From positions 1-6,368 of the forward strand of contig DASPKS010000222.1 in NCBI GenBank assembly GCA_035628035.1: 6,368 nt of DNA. The letters are read 5' to 3'. The first letter of the stretch is position 1. The number at the start of each line of letters is the position of its first letter. Below the pieces are notes generated by a model. The model had not been told where the DNA came from. It made no database searches and saw only the letters and a list, made by a program, of their open reading frames with translations. This document shows positions 5,501 to 6,368 of this stretch, one piece after another. The stretch comes from DASPKS01 sp035628035 (GTDB taxonomy: Bacteria; Bacteroidota; Rhodothermia; Rhodothermales; Rubricoccaceae). The position numbers and the translations under genes are program-made.

Positions 5501-6368
5501 ACGCCCACGATCACGCCCTGCCCGGCCATCAGGCGCGGCACGCTCATCGCCGTGCCGAGCATGCCGGGGTTGGTGAGGGTGGCCGTCGTGCCCTGGAAGT
5601 CGGGGAGCTCCAACGCGCCGGTGCGGGCGCGCTTGATGACGTCGTTGTAGGCGCCGAGGAACTCGGCGAAGGAGAGCCCTTGCGCCCGCTTGACGTTGGG
5701 GACGAGGAGCTGCCGCTTCCCGTCCTTCTCTTGGTCGATGGCGAGGCCGAGCGTGGTGTGCTCGGGGTCGATCCGCTCAGGCTTCCCGTCGCTCACGCGG
5801 AGCGTCGCGTTCATCCCCGGGTACTTCGCCAGCGCGCGGACGATGGCGTAAGCGATGAGGTGCGTGAACGAGACCTTCTCGCCGCCGACGGCCTGCTGCC
5901 GGCGGTTGATGAGGCGGCGGTTCTCGGCCAGCAGCTTGACCGGCACCGTGCGTACGCTCGTGGCCGTCGGCACGGCGAGGCTCGCCTCCATGTTCTCCAC
6001 GATCCGCGCGCCGACGCCGCGGAGCGGGGTCACCTTCGCGCCTTCGGGTGCGGGCACCGTAGCCGCTGCCGGGGCCGGTGCCGCGGGGGTGGCTGGCGCG
6101 GGCTGCGGGTGGGTGGGCGCGGGGGCGGCGCTGCCATTCCCGGCGGCCGGCTTGGGCGCCGGTGCAGGCGGCGTGGGGGCCGGCGCGACCTCCGGGGGCT
6201 CGGGGCTCGCCGCTTCGGCCGGAGCGCCGTCGGAGCCGGCGGGCGGGTGATACGAGGGGCCAGGCTGAAAGTCGGCGAAGAACTCGCGCCAGCTCTCGCT
6301 GACGGAGTGGGGGTCTTCGAGGTACTGCGCGTAGAGATCCTCGACGTAGCCGCTGTTGAAGCCGAAGG
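2575..6368 (-). CDS. OdhA/KGD-type fused 2-oxoglutarate dehydrogenase (E2 succinyltransferase plus E1), first residues beyond the right edge
   Basis: This TCA-cycle enzyme decarboxylates 2-oxoglutarate with thiamine diphosphate and passes the succinyl group towards CoA. The frame is open from the right edge to a TAA at 2575, 1263 visible residues, collinear with mycobacterial KGD and corynebacterial OdhA. Counting from the edge: residues 1-42 are the E1 N-terminal segment (FNSGYVEDLYAQYLEDP, then SWREFF); about 43-103 an Ala/Pro-rich linker; about 105-340 an E2 catalytic domain ending in DHRVIQGAESG with catalytic H323; the rest is E1, with HRGR at 560-563, the thiamine diphosphate site GDAAFAGQG (from 667) to NNQIGFTT (N700, N701), HNEGDEP from H770, and GQDSGRGTFSQRH at 924-936. 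No lipoyl or peripheral-subunit-binding domain is present, so lipoyl must come from another protein, as in Actinobacteria. A GTG at 6057 is not the start: conserved sequence continues upstream. By KGD comparison only about 5-20 residues are missing. The tail after ILRAALG is low-complexity. Confidence 0.97.
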   Translation of the reverse strand, partial: FGFNSGYVEDLYAQYLEDPHSVSESWREFFADFQPGPSYHPPAGSDGAPAEAASPEPPEVAPAPTPPAPAPKPAAGNGSAAPAPTHPQPAPATPAAPAPAAATVPAPEGAKVTPLRGVGARIVENMEASLAVPTATSVRTVPVKLLAENRRLINRRQQAVGGEKVSFTHLIAYAIVRALAKYPGMNATLRVSDGKPERIDPEHTTLGLAIDQEKDGKRQLLVPNVKRAQGLSFAEFLGAYNDVIKRARTGALELPDFQGTTATLTNPGMLGTAMSVPRLMAGQGVIVGVGAIGYPPEYAGVPEEELSRLGLSPVMTLTSTYDHRVIQGAESGEFLAYIASLLLGGDDFYGQVFRSLGLYTPPFRWTPDTTPAFRRAGLGEGETAPVEKQAQVLQLIRAYRVRGHLLADTNPLGYEPRTHVELDPASYGLTIWDLDRTFLTDGLAGKERLPLREILDLLWDTYTGHIGSEFMHLSEPAEKDWLVERIEPQHYREPIAPAQKQRLFEKLNAAEALEQFIHTKYIGHKRFSLEGAEAMIPILDLLCSDAADQEADEVVIGMAHRGRLNVLTNLIGKPYRKVFDEFEGTVDPASVQGSGDVKYHLGQEGVHTAPSGATVKLTLASNPSHLEAVNPIVEGMVRAKQQRIAEANLKVPEKELRDRVIPILIHGDAAFAGQGVVAETLNLSQLEGYRTGGTIHLVVNNQIGFTTLPMHARSSVYATDIARMIQAPIFHVNGDDPEACVRVARLALDYRQVFNKDVVIDLICYRKYGHNEGDEPGYTQPLMYRKIEGHRSVRKLYLEHLLRRGEIKPEEAERVLDDFRQKLDRAFEETKELAQQRKEADPVPPSVPLPRTEKVETRAPRETLEKVVRALVDIPEEFNVHPKLGRQLARRDELFQKGQIDWAFAEALAFGSLLLEGTPVRLTGQDSGRGTFSQRHAVLHDQQTGGRYIPLNHVGEGQARFQVYDSLLSEYAALGFEYGYSVAEPEALVLWEAQFGDFVNGAQILIDQFLSAAEAKWGQTSRMVLLLPHGYEGQGPEHSSARPERFLQLAAEDNLIVANFSTPASYFHALRRQVKRDVAKPLIVMTPKSLLRHPQAVSTVEDLTERDFQPFLPADTDPQAARRLVLCTGKVYYDALKAREGLPNPAEVALARVEQLYPFPEAEVRAELERFRHVDAVVWLQEEPANMGAWFYLRPRLDLLLDGLHGDCHRRALYAGRAAAASPATGSAARHAAEQEAILRAALGRQANADEAAAATTNPERPE
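6100..6125 (+). other. G-quadruplex-type G-run cluster opposite the odhA-like linker
   Basis: Five runs of three or more G fall at 6100-6102, 6107-6109, 6111-6113, 6115-6117 and 6121-6125, with loops of 4, 1, 1 and 3 bases. This meets the usual G3+N1-7 rule, and the two one-base T loops favour stability. The runs are on the template strand of the dehydrogenase gene and encode part of its Pro/Ala linker, so the mRNA is C-rich here. Folding is predicted from the pattern only, and Pro (CCC) codons may explain it fully. Confidence 0.45.

Noticed and set aside
6055..6057. GTG as the start of the dehydrogenase
   Set aside because: The frame continues upstream through an Ala/Pro linker into the conserved E1 N-terminal segment, so the true start lies beyond 6368.
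2575..6368. Actinobacterial origin of the window, suggested by the OdhA/KGD architecture
   Set aside because: Actinobacteria generally lack bS21, and the promoter and SD pattern fit Bacteroidota better. I keep this as a less likely alternative.
1..6368. CRISPR arrays, insertion sequences, tRNA or rRNA genes, phage or toxin-antitoxin modules
   Set aside because: No spaced direct repeats, terminal inverted repeats with a transposase, cloverleaf sequence or matching proteins were seen; nearly all bases belong to the five genes.

Overview
This window is GC-rich bacterial chromosome, densely coding, with five protein genes and one informative intergenic control region. The likeliest source is the Bacteroidota/Rhodothermota side of the tree (Rhodothermia-like). 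This is inference from four things: a short bS21 of Bacteroidota style; a promoter in front of it matching the Bacteroidota pattern TTG-N21-TAnnTTTG; three other genes with no Shine-Dalgarno (SD) sequence before their starts; and high GC. The fused 2-oxoglutarate dehydrogenase resembles the actinobacterial type, but Actinobacteria generally lack bS21, so an actinobacterial source is unlikely.

Layout: the left third (1-2112) is a minus-strand cluster read in the order rdgB (XTP/dITP diphosphatase), dtd (D-aminoacyl-tRNA deacylase), then an exported YtcJ-like amidohydrolase that runs off the left edge. rdgB and dtd overlap by one base in a TGATG junction; the amidohydrolase starts 25 bases after dtd. 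The first two genes are both quality-control enzymes, one cleaning the nucleotide pool and one removing D-amino acids from tRNA.

The 186-base divergent spacer (2113-2298) holds two overlapping inverted repeats, a Bacteroidota-type promoter, a strong hairpin at the predicted 5' end of the rpsU mRNA, and a perfect AGGAGGT SD eight bases before a TTG start. rpsU (bS21) follows as a one-gene unit closed by a strong intrinsic terminator at 2517-2550.

The right 60% (2575-6368, minus strand, convergent with rpsU) is one very large gene for an OdhA/KGD-type enzyme: an N-terminal E1 segment, an Ala/Pro linker, an E2 succinyltransferase catalytic domain without a lipoyl domain, then a complete E1 2-oxoglutarate dehydrogenase. 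Only the first few residues lie beyond the right edge.

I see no mobile element, CRISPR array, tRNA, rRNA or obviously novel multi-gene system. The two points most worth a second look are the rpsU control region, where the only SD in the window precedes the gene for the protein that in Bacteroidota helps hide the anti-SD, and the E2-E1 fusion outside Actinobacteria.
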